From positions 248,001-312,000 of the forward strand of contig CAMDFX010000001.1 in NCBI GenBank assembly GCA_945897805.1: 64,000 nucleotides of DNA, read 5' to 3'. The translations under genes and the position numbers were made by a program. Origin of the DNA: Chryseobacterium gleum. Lineage in GTDB: Bacteria > Bacteroidota > Bacteroidia > Flavobacteriales_D > Crocinitomicaceae. The notes under the pieces were generated by a model that saw nothing but the letters and a program-made list of their open reading frames with translations, was not told the origin of the DNA and made no database searches. Every line of letters starts with the position of its first letter. Position 1 is the first letter of the stretch. This document shows, piece after piece, positions 18,401 through 29,188 of the stretch.

Positions 18401-19324
18401 GGAACTAAATTCGTTCAAAAGAATTTGGTAGCTATTGATTACTCTATTGTGAATCCAACAAATTGGACATCAGAAGTAGAATTAAATGCTTTGGTTGGAC
18501 GTGTAATTCACAACTTTAACATCAAAGCAAACGATTTATTAGGAACATACAAACGTAAGAAATTTCATATTTCAGTAGGGGATGATTTACCAGCTGGAAT
18601 TGTGAAAATGGCGAAAGTTTATGTTGCTAAAAAACGTAAATTGAAAGTTGGTGATAAAATGGCTGGTCGTCATGGTAATAAAGGAATCGTTGCGAACATT
18701 GTTCGTGCTGAAGATATGCCTTTCTTAGCAGATGGAACTCCAGTAGATATCGTTTTGAATCCATTAGGTGTGCCTTCTCGTATGAACTTAGGTCAAATTT
18801 ATGAAACTGTGCTTGGTTGGGCAGGAGAAAAATTAGGTATTAAGTTTGCTACACCAATTTTTGACGGAGCAACTCCATTAGAAATTGATGAATGGACAGC
18901 TAAAGCAGGCGTACCTCGTTCAGGTAAAACTTACTTGTATGACGGAGGCACAGGAGATAGATTCCACCAAACTGCAACTGTTGGAGTGATTTACATGTTG
19001 AAATTATCACATATGGTTGATGATAAGATGCATGCACGTTCAATAGGACCATACTCATTAATTACGCAGCAACCATTGGGCGGTAAAGCTCAATTCGGTG
19101 GTCAGCGTTTTGGAGAAATGGAAGTTTGGGCTCTTGAAGCATTTGGTGCTGCCAATATTCTTCAAGAAATCCTTACTGTGAAGTCGGATGATGTTATGGG
19201 CCGCGCTAAGGCGTATGAAGCAATTGTGAAAGGTGATAACATTCCTGAACCAGGAATTCCAGAATCTTTCAACGTATTGTTGCACGAACTTAGAGGTCTA
19301 GGACTTAACGTTTCGATGGATTAA
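15473..19324 (+). CDS. rpoB: DNA-directed RNA polymerase beta subunit
   Basis: A 1283-residue catalytic-core subunit. Its start is the GTG at 15473, because no ATG occurs before the conserved [20 protein letters not shown] region; a TTG at 15512 is an alternative. The rifampicin region reads [13 protein letters not shown]...[14 protein letters not shown], with the residues found in sensitive enzymes. The C-terminal clamp-linked segment includes [21 protein letters not shown]. The sequence contains the insertions usual in Bacteroidota and a typical C-terminus ([14 protein letters not shown]). It is followed after 59 bp by rpoC and preceded by an attenuator-like hairpin. Confidence 0.97.
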   Translation: MHKSHFSELNLLALATSSNIATRVNFASSKNQFEYPDFLDIQLKSFQEFFQLETTPENRDSEGLFKVFSENFPITDTRNQFVLEFLDYFIDPPRYTIEECIERGLTYSVPLKAKLKLYCTDPEHEDFETIVQDVYLGTIPYMTPKGSFVVNGAQRVIVSQLHRSPGVFFGQSRHANGTKLYSARVIPFKGSWIEFATDINNVMYAYIDRKKKLPVTTLFRAIGYETDKDILEIFGLADEVKATKVNLKKLIGRKLAARVLKTWVEDFVDEDTGEVVSIERNEVLMDRETVIEEVHVDLILDAGVKTIILHKEGVNTADYTIIYNTLQKDTSNSEKEAVEHIYRQLRNAEPPDYETAKNVFEKLFFSDTRYDLGEVGRFRLNKKLQLEDTETSRVLTKNDIICIIKYLIELINSKADVDDIDHLSNRRVRTVGEQLYAQFGVGLARMARTIRERMNVRDNEVFTPIDLINAKTLSSVINSFFGTNQLSQFMDQTNPLSEVTHKRRLSALGPGGLSRERAGFEVRDVHYTHYGRLCTIETPEGPNIGLISSLCVFAKVNKLGFIETPYRSVINGIVQVQDEPVYLTAEEEDEKMIAQANAKLDDKGNFGTNLVKARFEGDFPVVDPKNLHLMDVGANQIASIAASSIPFLEHDDANRALMGSNMQRQAVPLLKPHSPIVGTGIERLVARDSRVLINAEGNGIVEYVDANEIAIRYDWNEDDKLVSFDSELTRYTLTKFQKTNQSTTINLKPIVKKGDKVEKGQVLCEGYATQAGELALGQNLKVAFMPWKGYNFEDAIVISERVVRDDIFTSIHIDEYTLEVRDTKRGMEELTSDIPNVSEEATKDLDENGLIRIGAEIKEGDILIGKITPKGETDPSPEEKLLRAIFGDKAGDVKDASLKAGPSLRGVVVEKKLFSRSIKDRKSKAQDKPILESLDSDFDKDLAVLKDKLIEKLIQILGEAKSAGVFNNFKEEIIKKGTKFVQKNLVAIDYSIVNPTNWTSEVELNALVGRVIHNFNIKANDLLGTYKRKKFHISVGDDLPAGIVKMAKVYVAKKRKLKVGDKMAGRHGNKGIVANIVRAEDMPFLADGTPVDIVLNPLGVPSRMNLGQIYETVLGWAGEKLGIKFATPIFDGATPLEIDEWTAKAGVPRSGKTYLYDGGTGDRFHQTATVGVIYMLKLSHMVDDKMHARSIGPYSLITQQPLGGKAQFGGQRFGEMEVWALEAFGAANILQEILTVKSDDVMGRAKAYEAIVKGDNIPEPGIPESFNVLLHELRGLGLNVSMD

Positions 19325-19383
19325 TTACCAGCGGTGCTGCCGAGGCGGTGTCGAGTTGTTGAATTTGAAAACAAGCATGTATA

Positions 19384-22300
19384 ATGGCTTACAGAAAAGA
19401 AACACCAAAAAAACAAAGTAGTTTTAACAAAATTACCATCTCATTGGCTTCTCCAGAAATTATTCTAGAGCAGTCAAGTGGTGAAGTGTTGAAACCAGAA
19501 ACAATAAATTACAGAACTTACAAACCTGAAAGAGATGGTTTGTTCTGTGAAAGAATCTTCGGTCCTGTGAAGGATTACGAATGTCATTGTGGTAAATACA
19601 AAAGAATCCGTTACAAAGGAATCGTTTGCGACCGCTGTGGTGTTGAAGTAACAGAGAAAAAAGTACGTCGTGAGCGTATGGGGCACATTTCATTGGTAGT
19701 TCCAGTCGCCCATATTTGGTACTTCCGTTCTTTGCCAAACAAAATTGGCTATTTATTAGGTCTTCCAACAAAGAAATTAGATCAAATTATCTATTATGAG
19801 CGTTATGTCGTGATTCAATCAGGTATCGCTACGCAAGGTGATGGTTCTTCTTTGAAATACTTAGACTTCTTGACTGAAGAAGAGTACTTGGATATTTTGG
19901 ATGCACTTCCAAAAGAAAACCAATATTTAGAAGACACAGATCCAAATAAATTTATCGCAAAAATGGGTGCTGATGCATTACATGATTTGTTGAAAAGATT
20001 GGATTTGAACGAAATGTCTTACGATTTGCGTCACAAAGCGAATACAGAAACTTCTGTACAACGTAAAAATGAAGCATTGAAAAGATTACAGGTTGTTGAA
20101 GCCATGCGTGAATCTCAAACGCGCATTGACAACAGACCTGAATGGATGATTGTTAAAGTTGTTCCTGTTATTCCACCTGAATTGCGTCCTTTGGTTCCTT
20201 TAGATGGAGGTAGATTCGCAACTTCGGATTTGAATGACTTATATAGACGTGTGATTATCCGTAACAACCGTTTGAAAAGATTAATCGAAATCAAAGCGCC
20301 TGAAGTTATCTTGCGTAATGAAAAACGTATGTTGCAAGAATCTGTTGATTCCTTGTTCGACAACTCTCGTAAATCATCAGCGGTTAAAACTGAATCAAAT
20401 CGTCCGTTGAAATCTCTTTCTGATTCCTTGAAAGGTAAACAAGGGCGTTTCCGTCAAAACTTATTAGGAAAACGTGTGGATTATTCAGCACGTTCAGTAA
20501 TTGTTGTTGGACCAGATTTGAAATTGCATGAATGTGGTTTGCCAAAAGACATGGCAGCAGAACTTTATAAACCGTTTATCATTCGTAAAATGATCGAACG
20601 TGGAATTGTAAAAACTGTAAAATCTGCAAAGAAAATAGTTGACCGCAAAGAACCAGTGGTTTGGGATATTTTGGAAAGTATATTGAAAGGGCATCCAGTG
20701 CTTTTGAACCGTGCCCCAACTTTACACAGGCTTGGTATTCAGGCGTTTCAACCAAAATTGATTGAAGGAAAAGCAATTCGTTTGCACCCGTTGGTAACAA
20801 CAGCCTTCAATGCCGATTTTGATGGTGACCAAATGGCAGTCCACTTACCGTTGGGTAACGCTGCAATCTTGGAAGCTCAATTGTTGATGCTTGCTTCGCA
20901 CAATATTTTGAATCCTGCGAATGGTGCTCCGATTGCTGTACCTTCTCAAGATATGGTACTTGGATTGTACTACATCACCAAAGGTAGAACGTCCACTCCA
21001 GAAAGAAAAGTTATTGGTGAAGGTGGAATTTTCTACTCTCCAGAAGAGGTGATTATTGCAAATAATGAAGGAAAATTAGAATTACATGCACCAATTAAAG
21101 TAAAATCTTACGATTTGAAAGATGGTGTTCCGACTTTGATGATGATTGATACTACTTGCGGTCGTGTGTTATTTAATGAGCATGTTCCGAGAGAAGTTGG
21201 TTTTGTAAATGATGTATTGACCAAAAAAGCTTTGCGTGATATTATCGGAAATGTATTGAAAATTTCTGGTACAGCACGTACTGCTCAGTTCCTTGATGAT
21301 ATCAAAGAATTAGGTTACCACATGGCTTTCAAAGGAGGTTTGTCGTTCAACTTGGATGATATTATCATTCCGAAGGAAAAAGAAATCTTAGTTTCTAAAG
21401 CTGAAACTGAAGTGAAAGATGTGATGATGAACTATAATATGGGTCTTATCACCAACAACGAAAGATACAACCAAATCATCGATATTTGGACACATACAAA
21501 TTCACGTTTGACCAACACTTTGATGGATCAATTGAAAAACGATAACCAAGGTTTCAACTCAATTTATATGATGTTTGATTCTGGAGCTCGTGGATCTAAA
21601 GAACAAATCCGTCAGTTGTCTGGGATGCGTGGATTGATGGCAAAACCGCAAAAATCTGGTGCTTCTGCGCAAGAGATCATTGAAAATCCAATTCTTTCTA
21701 ACTTTAAAGAAGGTCTTTCGATTTTAGAATACTTTATCTCTACGCACGGTGCTCGTAAAGGTTTGGCCGATACAGCATTGAAAACAGCTGATGCTGGTTA
21801 CTTAACACGTCGTTTAGTGGATGTATCGCAAGATGTAATCATTAATCAAACAGATTGTGGAACTTTGAGAGGATTGATTGCTACAGCATTGAAGAAAAAT
21901 GATGAAGTTGTTGAACCTTTGTACGACCGTATTTTAGGAAGAACTTCAGTTCATGATGTTTTCTATCCTGAAACTGAAAACATCATTGTTCAAGCAGGAG
22001 AATTGATTTCAGAAACAGTTGCTGAAGAAATTGAAAAAGCAGGAATTGACGAAGTTGAAATCCGTTCTGTATTGACTTGTGAGATGAGAAGAGGAGTTTG
22101 TTCTAAATGTTATGGACGAAATCTTTCTACACATAGAATCGCACAAGAAGGTGATACAGTTGGAGTTATTGCAGCTCAATCAATTGGTGAACCAGGAACA
22201 CAGTTGACATTGCGTACATTCCACGTTGGGGGTACAGCTTCTAACACAACAGATATTTCTGACTTGAAAGCAAAAGCTTCTGGTAAAATGGAGATTGAAG

Positions 22301-23664
22301 AGTTGCGTACCATTGTAATGAAAACTGCGGATGGAACTAAAGAAGTTGTTGTTGGACGTTCTGCTGAAGTTAAAATCACAGACGAGAAAACAGGAATTGT
22401 ATTGATGACTGCCAATGTTCCTTATGGTTCTGAATTGATGGTTCAAAATAATATCAAAATCAAAAAAGGTGATGTTATTGTTAAATGGGATCCATACAAT
22501 GCGGTAATCATTTCAGAAGTTGCCGGTAAAATTGTGTTTGACTCTGTTATTGAAGGTATTACTTACCGTCAAGAGGTGGATGAGCAAACAGGATTTACTG
22601 AGAAAGTAATTACTGAAACAAAAGATAAAAAGAAAAATCCGGCAATTCACGTAATTGATCCTAAAACGAAAGAGGTATTAAGAGAATATAGCTTACCAGT
22701 AGATTCTCACATCTCTGTAAATGAAGGTGATAAAGTTGAAGCAGGTATGATTCTTGTGAAAATCCCAAGAGTTTCTGGAAAAACTGGAGATATTACAGGT
22801 GGTTTACCAAGGGTAACAGAGCTTTTCGAAGCGCGTAATCCTTCAAATCCTGCTGTTGTTTCTGAGATTGATGGTATTGCAGAATACGGAAAAATCAAGA
22901 GAGGGAACCGTGAGATTCAAATCACTTCTAAAACTGGCGAAATTCGTAAATATTTAGTGCCATTGTCTAAACATATCTTGGTTCAAGAAAATGACTTCGT
23001 TAGAGCTGGCCAACCATTGTCCGATGGTGCTGTGACTCCAAATGATATCTTGAACATTGAAGGTCCAACCAAGGTACAAGAGTACATTGTGAATGAAATT
23101 CAAGAGGTATATCGTTTACAAGGGGTGAAAATTAACGACAAACACTTTGAAGTAATCGTACGTCAAATGATGTTGAAAACTGAAATTGTGGATGCTGGAG
23201 ATACAAGATTCCTAGAAGGACAATCTGTGCACAAAGCGGATGTAATGGAAGAGAATGATGCTGTTTTTGGAATGAAAGTAATTCTTGAGGCAGGTGATTC
23301 ATCTGAATTACGCGCAGGTCAAATTATTTCAGCCCGTAAATTGAGAGATGAAAATTCTCAGTTAAAAAGAGCAGACAAACAATTGGTCGAAGCGCGTGAT
23401 GCAGTTCCTGCAACTTCAACACCATTATTACAAGGTATTACAAGAGCATCTTTGCAAACGCAATCGTTCATTTCTGCGGCATCGTTCCAAGAAACAACGA
23501 AAGTGTTAAACGAAGCAGCCATTTCTGGAAAAGAAGACCACTTGATGGGCTTGAAAGAGAACGTAATTGTTGGACATTTAATTCCAGCAGGTACGGGAAT
23601 CAGAAAATTCCAAAAAATGATTGTTGCCAACAAAGAAGCACTAGACGAAATATCAGCAAAATAA
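19384..23664 (+). CDS. rpoC: DNA-directed RNA polymerase beta' subunit
   Basis: A 1426-residue subunit. The Mg-binding catalytic loop [12 protein letters not shown] is present (residues about 475-486), as are the N-terminal zinc cysteines [19 protein letters not shown] (about residue 62 on) and the second zinc site [16 protein letters not shown]. Upstream is the rudder/lid region with [20 protein letters not shown]. The 59-bp spacer after rpoB is comparatively GC-rich and contains no start alternative. A strong terminator follows 7 bp past the stop, ending the long ribosomal-polymerase unit. Confidence 0.98.
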   Translation: MAYRKETPKKQSSFNKITISLASPEIILEQSSGEVLKPETINYRTYKPERDGLFCERIFGPVKDYECHCGKYKRIRYKGIVCDRCGVEVTEKKVRRERMGHISLVVPVAHIWYFRSLPNKIGYLLGLPTKKLDQIIYYERYVVIQSGIATQGDGSSLKYLDFLTEEEYLDILDALPKENQYLEDTDPNKFIAKMGADALHDLLKRLDLNEMSYDLRHKANTETSVQRKNEALKRLQVVEAMRESQTRIDNRPEWMIVKVVPVIPPELRPLVPLDGGRFATSDLNDLYRRVIIRNNRLKRLIEIKAPEVILRNEKRMLQESVDSLFDNSRKSSAVKTESNRPLKSLSDSLKGKQGRFRQNLLGKRVDYSARSVIVVGPDLKLHECGLPKDMAAELYKPFIIRKMIERGIVKTVKSAKKIVDRKEPVVWDILESILKGHPVLLNRAPTLHRLGIQAFQPKLIEGKAIRLHPLVTTAFNADFDGDQMAVHLPLGNAAILEAQLLMLASHNILNPANGAPIAVPSQDMVLGLYYITKGRTSTPERKVIGEGGIFYSPEEVIIANNEGKLELHAPIKVKSYDLKDGVPTLMMIDTTCGRVLFNEHVPREVGFVNDVLTKKALRDIIGNVLKISGTARTAQFLDDIKELGYHMAFKGGLSFNLDDIIIPKEKEILVSKAETEVKDVMMNYNMGLITNNERYNQIIDIWTHTNSRLTNTLMDQLKNDNQGFNSIYMMFDSGARGSKEQIRQLSGMRGLMAKPQKSGASAQEIIENPILSNFKEGLSILEYFISTHGARKGLADTALKTADAGYLTRRLVDVSQDVIINQTDCGTLRGLIATALKKNDEVVEPLYDRILGRTSVHDVFYPETENIIVQAGELISETVAEEIEKAGIDEVEIRSVLTCEMRRGVCSKCYGRNLSTHRIAQEGDTVGVIAAQSIGEPGTQLTLRTFHVGGTASNTTDISDLKAKASGKMEIEELRTIVMKTADGTKEVVVGRSAEVKITDEKTGIVLMTANVPYGSELMVQNNIKIKKGDVIVKWDPYNAVIISEVAGKIVFDSVIEGITYRQEVDEQTGFTEKVITETKDKKKNPAIHVIDPKTKEVLREYSLPVDSHISVNEGDKVEAGMILVKIPRVSGKTGDITGGLPRVTELFEARNPSNPAVVSEIDGIAEYGKIKRGNREIQITSKTGEIRKYLVPLSKHILVQENDFVRAGQPLSDGAVTPNDILNIEGPTKVQEYIVNEIQEVYRLQGVKINDKHFEVIVRQMMLKTEIVDAGDTRFLEGQSVHKADVMEENDAVFGMKVILEAGDSSELRAGQIISARKLRDENSQLKRADKQLVEARDAVPATSTPLLQGITRASLQTQSFISAASFQETTKVLNEAAISGKEDHLMGLKENVIVGHLIPAGTGIRKFQKMIVANKEALDEISAK

Positions 23665-23670
23665 TTAATC

Positions 23671-23700
23671 AAACGGGACTAGTTTTAGTCCCGTTTTTTT
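23671..23700 (+). terminator. Intrinsic terminator after rpoC
   Basis: AAACGGGACT pairs perfectly with AGTCCCGTTT, loop AGTTTT, then a T run. It is only 7 bp upstream of the next start codon. Confidence 0.92.
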
Positions 23701-23706
23701 TACTTT

Positions 23707-24024
23707 ATGAATATGGAAAAGAACAATGAAAATCAAATCAACATCGAATTAACGGAGGAAATTGCAGGTGGAATTTATTCTAATCTTGCAATAATTACGC
23801 ATTCTCAAGCTGAATTCGTTTTTGATTTTGTTCAAATGTTGCCTGGAATGCCAAAAGCAAAAGTGAAATCAAGAATTGTGATGACGCCACAAAATGCCAA
23901 GAGATTAATGCTTGCATTGATTGAAAATATTCAAAAATATGAGCAAGCGATGGGCGTGATTAATGACCAAGATTTGCCTGGCACACCACCAATGAAATTT
24001 GGTCCACCAACAACTCAGGCATAA
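23707..24024 (+). CDS. DUF3467 family protein
   Basis: A 105-residue small acidic cytosolic protein that occurs directly downstream of rpoC in Bacteroidota, as here. Conserved family features are GIYSNLAIITHSQAEFVFDF, then FVQMLPGMPKAKVKSRIVMTPQNAKRLM. The C-terminus is proline-rich (GTPPMKFGPPTT). The function is unknown; the tight linkage to rpoC suggests a role near transcription or merely shared expression. Translation may start at 23707 or at the second ATG, 23713. It must be transcribed by read-through of the rpoC terminator or from a promoter inside rpoC. Confidence 0.85.
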   Translation: MNMEKNNENQINIELTEEIAGGIYSNLAIITHSQAEFVFDFVQMLPGMPKAKVKSRIVMTPQNAKRLMLALIENIQKYEQAMGVINDQDLPGTPPMKFGPPTTQA

Positions 24025-24032
24025 TCTAATTC

Positions 24033-24060
24033 AAGCTTTCATTTGGGAAGCTTTTTTTTT
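24033..24060 (+). terminator. Intrinsic terminator after the DUF3467 gene
   Basis: AAGCTTTC pairs with GGAAGCTT (one G-U pair), loop ATTTG, followed by ten T. Confidence 0.85.
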
Positions 24061-24236
24061 GAGTAACTTTTGATGAAAAATTAGTTTTTACTAATTCGTA
24101 TTTGATTTCAAAAATGATGAAGTCAAATATGAATTTAATCAAAATAGCAATCTCTGTAAAAGTCAATGAATCAATAGCTTATTGTTTCAGTGGGCTTTTC
24201 AATAGTTGAAATGTTAACAAGTATCGACGAAAAGCA

Positions 24237-24266
24237 TTGAAAATACAGAATACAATATTAAATTTG
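24237..24266 (+). promoter_or_regulatory. Promoter of the coiled-coil protein / zapA unit
   Basis: TTG at 24237-24239, 19-base spacer, TAAATTTG at 24259-24266: an exact match to the Bacteroidota consensus, about 16 bp before the start codon, giving a very short leader. The rest of the 258-bp gap upstream shows no gene. Confidence 0.75.
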
Positions 24267-24282
24267 TAAAAAGCTGAATGCA

Positions 24283-24594
24283 ATGACAGAGCAGATATCA
24301 AGTATTGTCCAACAGATTCAAAGTAAATTTCAAAATTTACATCAGCAATTACTTGCTGAACGTGAGAAGCACACGATTTTAGAAACTGAATTAGGTCAAT
24401 CGAAGATATTGATTAGCGCCAATCAAGCGCAAATTTTTCACCTAGAAGAAAATAATCAAAATCTGCAAAATCAATTAATTCAGTTAAATGAACAATTAGA
24501 GTCTCAAAAATCTGCTGTTTTAACAGACAAAGACAATGAGATTGACGAATTGGTGAGGGAAATAGATCACTGCATTAGTCAATTAAAACAATAA
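24283..24594 (+). CDS. Coiled-coil protein encoded with ZapA (ZapB-like role possible)
   Basis: A 103-residue protein that is almost entirely coiled coil (heptad leucine/isoleucine pattern, residues about 8-90), rich in Gln and Glu, with no signal or membrane segment. Only 3 bp separate its stop from the zapA start, so the two are translated from one message behind the promoter at 24237. Its small size, coiled-coil nature and coupling to zapA suggest a ZapB-like partner at the division ring. Sequence similarity to enterobacterial ZapB is not something I can claim, so this is inference from context. Confidence 0.6.
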   Translation: MTEQISSIVQQIQSKFQNLHQQLLAEREKHTILETELGQSKILISANQAQIFHLEENNQNLQNQLIQLNEQLESQKSAVLTDKDNEIDELVREIDHCISQLKQ

Positions 24595-24597
24595 CAA

Positions 24598-24888
24598 ATG
24601 AGCAAATTATCTATAAAAGTTGTTGTAGCTGGAAGAACTTATCCTTTGAATGTGCAAGAGGGTGAGGATGTTAAGGTGCAAAAAGCTGCTTCGGATATTA
24701 ATAGAGCCATTAAGTTATTGCAAGACAATTATGCGGTAAAAGATATGCAAGACTTATTGGCAATGACAGCTTTACAGTTGGCAACAAAATCTGGTAATAC
24801 CACATCTAAAGTGCAGGATAGCCCTGATTTTACTGAAGTTGAGAGTACATTAGAGGAATTGTTGCTGGAGATAGAGAAGTTTAAATAG
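24598..24888 (+). CDS. zapA: Cell division protein ZapA
   Basis: A 96-residue FtsZ-binding protein that bundles protofilaments. The N-terminal domain reads LSIKVVVAGRTYPLNVQEGEDVKVQKAASDINRAI, the ZapA pattern of a beta hairpin followed by a helix. The C-terminal helix (ALQLATKSGN to LEELLLEIEKFK) forms the dimer coiled coil. It follows the coiled-coil gene by 3 bp; RNase Y starts 78 bp downstream after a hairpin. Confidence 0.88.
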   Translation: MSKLSIKVVVAGRTYPLNVQEGEDVKVQKAASDINRAIKLLQDNYAVKDMQDLLAMTALQLATKSGNTTSKVQDSPDFTEVESTLEELLLEIEKFK

Positions 24889-24906
24889 GTCATTATTTTT
24901 AACGTT

Positions 24907-24957
24907 TCCCATGCTATTGTGATTCTCAGTGAGTCGCAATGTATGGGATTTTTATTT
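24907..24957 (+). terminator. Hairpin between zapA and rny, probable terminator
   Basis: TCCCAT (24907-24912) pairs with ATGGGA (24943-24948), with further interrupted pairing inside (ATTG/CAAT, TGA/TCA), followed by TTTTTATTTT. The stem is long but bulged, so termination may be partial. Confidence 0.6.
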
Positions 24958-24966
24958 TAAGCAAAG

Positions 24967-26505
24967 ATGAATATAAATATTATAACAGGAATTTTAGTTG
25001 GTATCCTTGGTGGTGGTGGATTAGCTTTCTTTGTTCAAAATGTGGTACTTAAGAAGCGTAAGGAACAAATCTTAAAAGATGCCGAGAATGAAGGTGAAGC
25101 AATGAAAAAGGAGAAAATCCTTTCAGCGAAAGAGAAGTTTATGAAGCTCAAAGAAGAGCATGAAATTGCAATGAAAGATCGTGAACGTAAAATGCAATCT
25201 TCTGAAGACCGCTCTAGAGCTACTGAAAAAAAACTTTCTCAAAAAATGGAGGAAGTTACTCGAAAGGAAAAAGACCTAGAAAACGTGCAAGCAGAGATTG
25301 ACCAAAAACACAATGCGATTGAAATTAAAAACCAAGAATTAGATAAAATTCAACAAAAAAGGGTTGCTGAATTATCGAAAATCAGTGGCATGTCAGTGGA
25401 AGAAGCAAAAAATCACATCATGGAAGCATTGAAAGATGAAGCCAGAACGGGTGCGATGATTCACATCAAAGAAATTACTGAAGAAGCAAAATTAAATGCC
25501 AATAAAGAAGCCCGAAAAATTGTTATTCAAACGATTCAACGTGTTGCTACTGAGCAAGCAGTTGAGAATGCTGTTTCTGTTTTCAACATTGAATCAGACG
25601 AGGTAAAAGGTAGAATCATTGGTCGTGAAGGAAGAAATATTCGCGCGATTGAAGCTGCAACTGGTGTGGAAATCATTGTAGATGATACTCCAGAGGCAAT
25701 CATTCTTTCATGTTTCGATCCAGTAAGACGTGAAATTGCACGTTTATCTTTGCACCAATTGGTTTCTGACGGACGTATTCACCCTGCTAGAATCGAAGAA
25801 GTAGTTGCAAAAACCAAAAAATCTTTGGAGGAAGAAATCGCTGAAACAGGCCGTCGTACTTGTATTGATTTAGGAATTCACGGTTTACATCCAGAACTGA
25901 CAAGAATGGTTGGTAGAATGAAATACCGGTCTTCTTACGGACAAAATTTATTGCAACACTCACGTGAAGTAGCTAATTTATGTGCTGTAATGGCTGCTGA
26001 ATTAGGATTGAACGTCAAATTGGCAAAGAGAGCCGGTCTTTTACACGATATTGGTAAAGTTCCAGACGATGAGCCAGAATTGCCACACGCAATTTTAGGA
26101 ATGAAATTGGCGGAAAAATATGGTGAAAAACCAGACGTTTGCAATGCCATTGGTGCTCACCACGATGAAGTTGAAATGACGACGTTGATTTCTCCAATCG
26201 TTCAAGTTTGCGATGCTATCTCAGGAGCAAGACCAGGAGCAAGACGTGAAATCGTTGAATCTTATATCAAACGTATCAAAGAATTGGAAACGTTGGCACT
26301 TTCTTATGATGGCGTTTCAAGCGCCTACGCGATTCAAGCAGGACGTGAATTACGTGTCCTCGTTGAAAGTGAAAAAGTAACAGACTTGAAAGCAGATGAA
26401 TTGTCATTTGCAATTTCTCAAAGAATTCAGACTGAAATGACCTATCCAGGTCAAGTGAAAGTGACAGTAATTCGAGAAAAACGATCTGTCAATTACGCGA
26501 AGTAA
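24967..26505 (+). CDS. rny: Ribonuclease Y
   Basis: A 512-residue membrane-bound endoribonuclease that starts bulk mRNA decay. It has an N-terminal transmembrane helix with a glycine-rich part ([19 protein letters not shown], residues about 4-23) and a long charged coiled coil (about 30-190). A KH domain follows ([23 protein letters not shown], about 215-240), then an HD domain with [18 protein letters not shown] and the metal-binding His-Asp in LLHDIGK, followed by GAHHDEVE. The length is typical. A terminator follows immediately. Confidence 0.96.
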   Translation: MNINIITGILVGILGGGGLAFFVQNVVLKKRKEQILKDAENEGEAMKKEKILSAKEKFMKLKEEHEIAMKDRERKMQSSEDRSRATEKKLSQKMEEVTRKEKDLENVQAEIDQKHNAIEIKNQELDKIQQKRVAELSKISGMSVEEAKNHIMEALKDEARTGAMIHIKEITEEAKLNANKEARKIVIQTIQRVATEQAVENAVSVFNIESDEVKGRIIGREGRNIRAIEAATGVEIIVDDTPEAIILSCFDPVRREIARLSLHQLVSDGRIHPARIEEVVAKTKKSLEEEIAETGRRTCIDLGIHGLHPELTRMVGRMKYRSSYGQNLLQHSREVANLCAVMAAELGLNVKLAKRAGLLHDIGKVPDDEPELPHAILGMKLAEKYGEKPDVCNAIGAHHDEVEMTTLISPIVQVCDAISGARPGARREIVESYIKRIKELETLALSYDGVSSAYAIQAGRELRVLVESEKVTDLKADELSFAISQRIQTEMTYPGQVKVTVIREKRSVNYAK

Positions 26506-26513
26506 ATATATAA

Positions 26514-26544
26514 AAAGGCTCTGAAAATTCAGGGTCTTTTTTTT
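26514..26544 (+). terminator. Intrinsic terminator after rny
   Basis: AAAGGCTCTGA pairs with TCAGGGTCTTT (two G-U pairs), loop AAAT, then eight T. It isolates rny from the polysaccharide cluster. Confidence 0.85.
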
Positions 26545-26564
26545 GAATTCATTTTTGATTAGCA

Positions 26565-27833
26565 ATGTTGAAATCAAATACGTTCGTAAAATCGGTTGCT
26601 GTTCTTTTTACAGGAACAGTTTTGTCGCAAGTAGTTACTTATTTGTTGGCACCCATTATTACGCGTCAATTTGGTCCAGCAGATTCGGCTTACCTTGGAC
26701 TTTTTTTAAGAATTACAACATTGGGAGCCGCCTTGGCTACGGTGCGTTTAGAATTGGCTTTCCCGCTTGAAAAAGAAGATCATCATGCTTTCGGGATTTA
26801 CCGATTTTCAATGCGTTTTTCAATTTTCCTCTCGGTCATTGCTTTGCTTTTTTTGGGAATCTATTCATGGGTAGATTTTTCTTCATTAAAAGATTTATTA
26901 TTTCTGATGAGTCTTCCAGTTGGAATTTTCTTGATGGCCTTTTACAACCAAGGAAATAGCTGGGCTTTAAGGAAAGAAAAATTCAAAGTAATAGCCCGTT
27001 CCGCTTTGGCTTTGTCTTTGGTCACCAATGTTTTAAAAGTGCTTTTTGGGTTTTTTAGTCACAGCTTTTTATTCCTAATTGGCGCAACCATTATTGGTTA
27101 TCTCTTCTCGAGCATTGCTTATTTTTTTGATTTCAAAAAGAATAAAAAAACAGCCATTTTAAAATACAATTCAAAAAGAACCAAAGCTTTAATTGGCAAA
27201 AATTCAGATTTAATAAAATACAATTTACCCCATGTCTTTGTTGATTTGGGTCGGGATCTATTGATGGTCAGTATCATTTGGAATTTATACGGAAAAATTG
27301 AATATGGTTCCTATGACCATGCTTTCAGAATGTTGAAACTGCCTGTGATTTTTATTGGATCAGCGATTGGACAAGTATTTTTTCGGCAATGCACCGATTT
27401 AATTCACCAAAATAAAAGTGTTTTTCCGCTTGCTGCAAAGGTGGTATTGATTTTGGCAGGTTTAAGCATCGTTCCTTTTTCAATCATTGCAATTTGGGGA
27501 AGAGAACTTTTTGCGTTCGTTTTTGGAGTTCAATGGACACAATCTGGTGAGATGGCAACCGTCATGGTTCCTTGGTTGATGATGAATTTTCTTGCATCGC
27601 CGATTTCATTTATCGCTATTTTGATGAAACGTCAACAGTCTTTTTTTTGGATCAATCTCCTTGGAACTTTAGGTTTGATTTTTGTTGTCTCTTTGCCCTA
27701 TATTGCCGCTATGCATTATAGTTTTTATGAAATTTTGAAATTGTTAAGCATGTCACAATCTATTTTTCTATTAATCGTTTTGATTTGGATGCTGATTGTT
27801 GCTAAGAATAATAAAATTAGTTCAATAAATTAG
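26565..27833 (+). CDS. Oligosaccharide flippase of the Wzx/MATE-like family
   Basis: A 422-residue inner-membrane protein with about 12 hydrophobic helices. The N-terminal pattern (SVAVLFTGTVLSQVVTYLLAPIITRQFGPADSAYLGLFLRI) is that of polysaccharide-biosynthesis flippases (Wzx-type), which move undecaprenyl-linked sugars across the inner membrane. It is the first gene of the surface polysaccharide cluster, behind the rny terminator. No promoter consensus is certain in the 20-bp gap. It is a different sequence from the next gene, although both fall in the same superfamily. Confidence 0.82.
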   Translation: MLKSNTFVKSVAVLFTGTVLSQVVTYLLAPIITRQFGPADSAYLGLFLRITTLGAALATVRLELAFPLEKEDHHAFGIYRFSMRFSIFLSVIALLFLGIYSWVDFSSLKDLLFLMSLPVGIFLMAFYNQGNSWALRKEKFKVIARSALALSLVTNVLKVLFGFFSHSFLFLIGATIIGYLFSSIAYFFDFKKNKKTAILKYNSKRTKALIGKNSDLIKYNLPHVFVDLGRDLLMVSIIWNLYGKIEYGSYDHAFRMLKLPVIFIGSAIGQVFFRQCTDLIHQNKSVFPLAAKVVLILAGLSIVPFSIIAIWGRELFAFVFGVQWTQSGEMATVMVPWLMMNFLASPISFIAILMKRQQSFFWINLLGTLGLIFVVSLPYIAAMHYSFYEILKLLSMSQSIFLLIVLIWMLIVAKNNKISSIN

Positions 27834-27937
27834 GTTTACAGTTTAAATGAGTTAGCAACAGATATATTTTACTAATTTTGAGATAGATTTGAAAAGCTAA
27901 TTCTTCCTTTTAATTATAATAAAATGATAGTTTCAAA

Positions 27938-29188
27938 TTGAGTTTTTTAAAAAAATATAAAAATTATTTTGTAACCTTCGGAATAGAATTTTTGATTCTA
28001 CTTTTGGGATTCATTATTTTTAGGATTGCCAATGAAAAAATGACAGAAATTGGTTTCAGTGAATATACTTTGTCAAGAAGAAATATCTCATTTTTACAGC
28101 CGCTTTTAATGATTGGATTGGGTGTAGCTGTTCCTAGATATGTTAGTATTTTTCCACAAAGAAATTCATTTTTACCTGCAAGTTTGTTTTTAATGTCTAT
28201 TGTTAGCATCTTGTTGTTGATGGTTTTAACTTTCGGTAGTGCTGTTTTTTCAAATCTTTTTTTTGGGAATGAAAAATACCAGATATATATATTGCCAATG
28301 GCTTTATTACTAGTTGGTTACGGTTTTCATGCCATTCTTTACGGCTTTTTAAGAGGTAAGAAAGAAGTCTATTTTTCAAATTTAATTCAATTGTTAAATA
28401 TTGGAATTTTACCAGTCTTGGTTTTGTTTTATACCCAAGATGTCAAGTTACTTTTATATATAAATAGCGTTTTACTTTTATTCAATTGTCTGATTTTTAT
28501 TACTATTGTTTTCATAAAAAATGGAATTAAAATTGAGCTTCAATCTTGTAAAGAGGATGCGGTAGTCATGTTGAAGTATGGTTTACCAAGGGTTTTAGGG
28601 GATTTTGCTTTATTGGCTTTGTTGACCTTTCCAACTTACATTGCATTGTCCATGCAAAAAAATGTATTGGTAGGAGGTGATGTTGCTTATTCAATAACCC
28701 TTTTCAATTTAGTTGGCGCAGCTTTTGGTCCGTTGAGTTTAGTTTTATTGCCTGAAATTGCTGGATTTTTAGCTGAAAAAAGAGTTGATTTAATTAAGAA
28801 AAGATTTTATGTTTTTGTGGTTATCAGCTTGTTATTAACTTTGTTTGGATATGCTTTGTTTTATTTTTTCCATGATGTAGTTCTGAATGTTTTACTTGGT
28901 AATAAGCACAGAAGTTCGATTTTTGAAATCGCAAGTATTGTTTTATTGGGAAGTTTTGGTTACGTGCTCTATATTGTTTTACGAAGTTTTTTGGATGCCA
29001 TTCATGTAAAAGCTAAAAATGCAACGAATTTGATTGTTTCATTGAGTGTCTATGTTTTATTAATTCTTTACGGATACAGCAAGGATGTTTCATTAAATTC
29101 CTACCTGTATTATTTCGTTATGTCAGTTAATGTCTTAGGAATACTTACATTTATAAAAACGTACCACACCATAAAAGAAATAAAATGA
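27938..29188 (+). CDS. Second polysaccharide flippase / lipopolysaccharide biosynthesis membrane protein
   Basis: A 416-residue polytopic membrane protein with about 12-14 helices. Its N-terminus (FLKKYKNYFVTFGIEFLILLLGFIIFRIANEKMTEIGFSEYTLSRR) and later FYGFLRGKKEVYFSNLIQLLNIG are typical of O-antigen transporter-like proteins. The frame has an upstream stop at 27920 and no ATG at the beginning, so a TTG start at 27938 is most likely. It overlaps the next gene by 4 bp (ATGA), showing translational coupling. Two adjacent flippase-like genes in one cluster may serve two different glycans or act as alternative exporters. Confidence 0.78.
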   Translation: MSFLKKYKNYFVTFGIEFLILLLGFIIFRIANEKMTEIGFSEYTLSRRNISFLQPLLMIGLGVAVPRYVSIFPQRNSFLPASLFLMSIVSILLLMVLTFGSAVFSNLFFGNEKYQIYILPMALLLVGYGFHAILYGFLRGKKEVYFSNLIQLLNIGILPVLVLFYTQDVKLLLYINSVLLLFNCLIFITIVFIKNGIKIELQSCKEDAVVMLKYGLPRVLGDFALLALLTFPTYIALSMQKNVLVGGDVAYSITLFNLVGAAFGPLSLVLLPEIAGFLAEKRVDLIKKRFYVFVVISLLLTLFGYALFYFFHDVVLNVLLGNKHRSSIFEIASIVLLGSFGYVLYIVLRSFLDAIHVKAKNATNLIVSLSVYVLLILYGYSKDVSLNSYLYYFVMSVNVLGILTFIKTYHTIKEIK

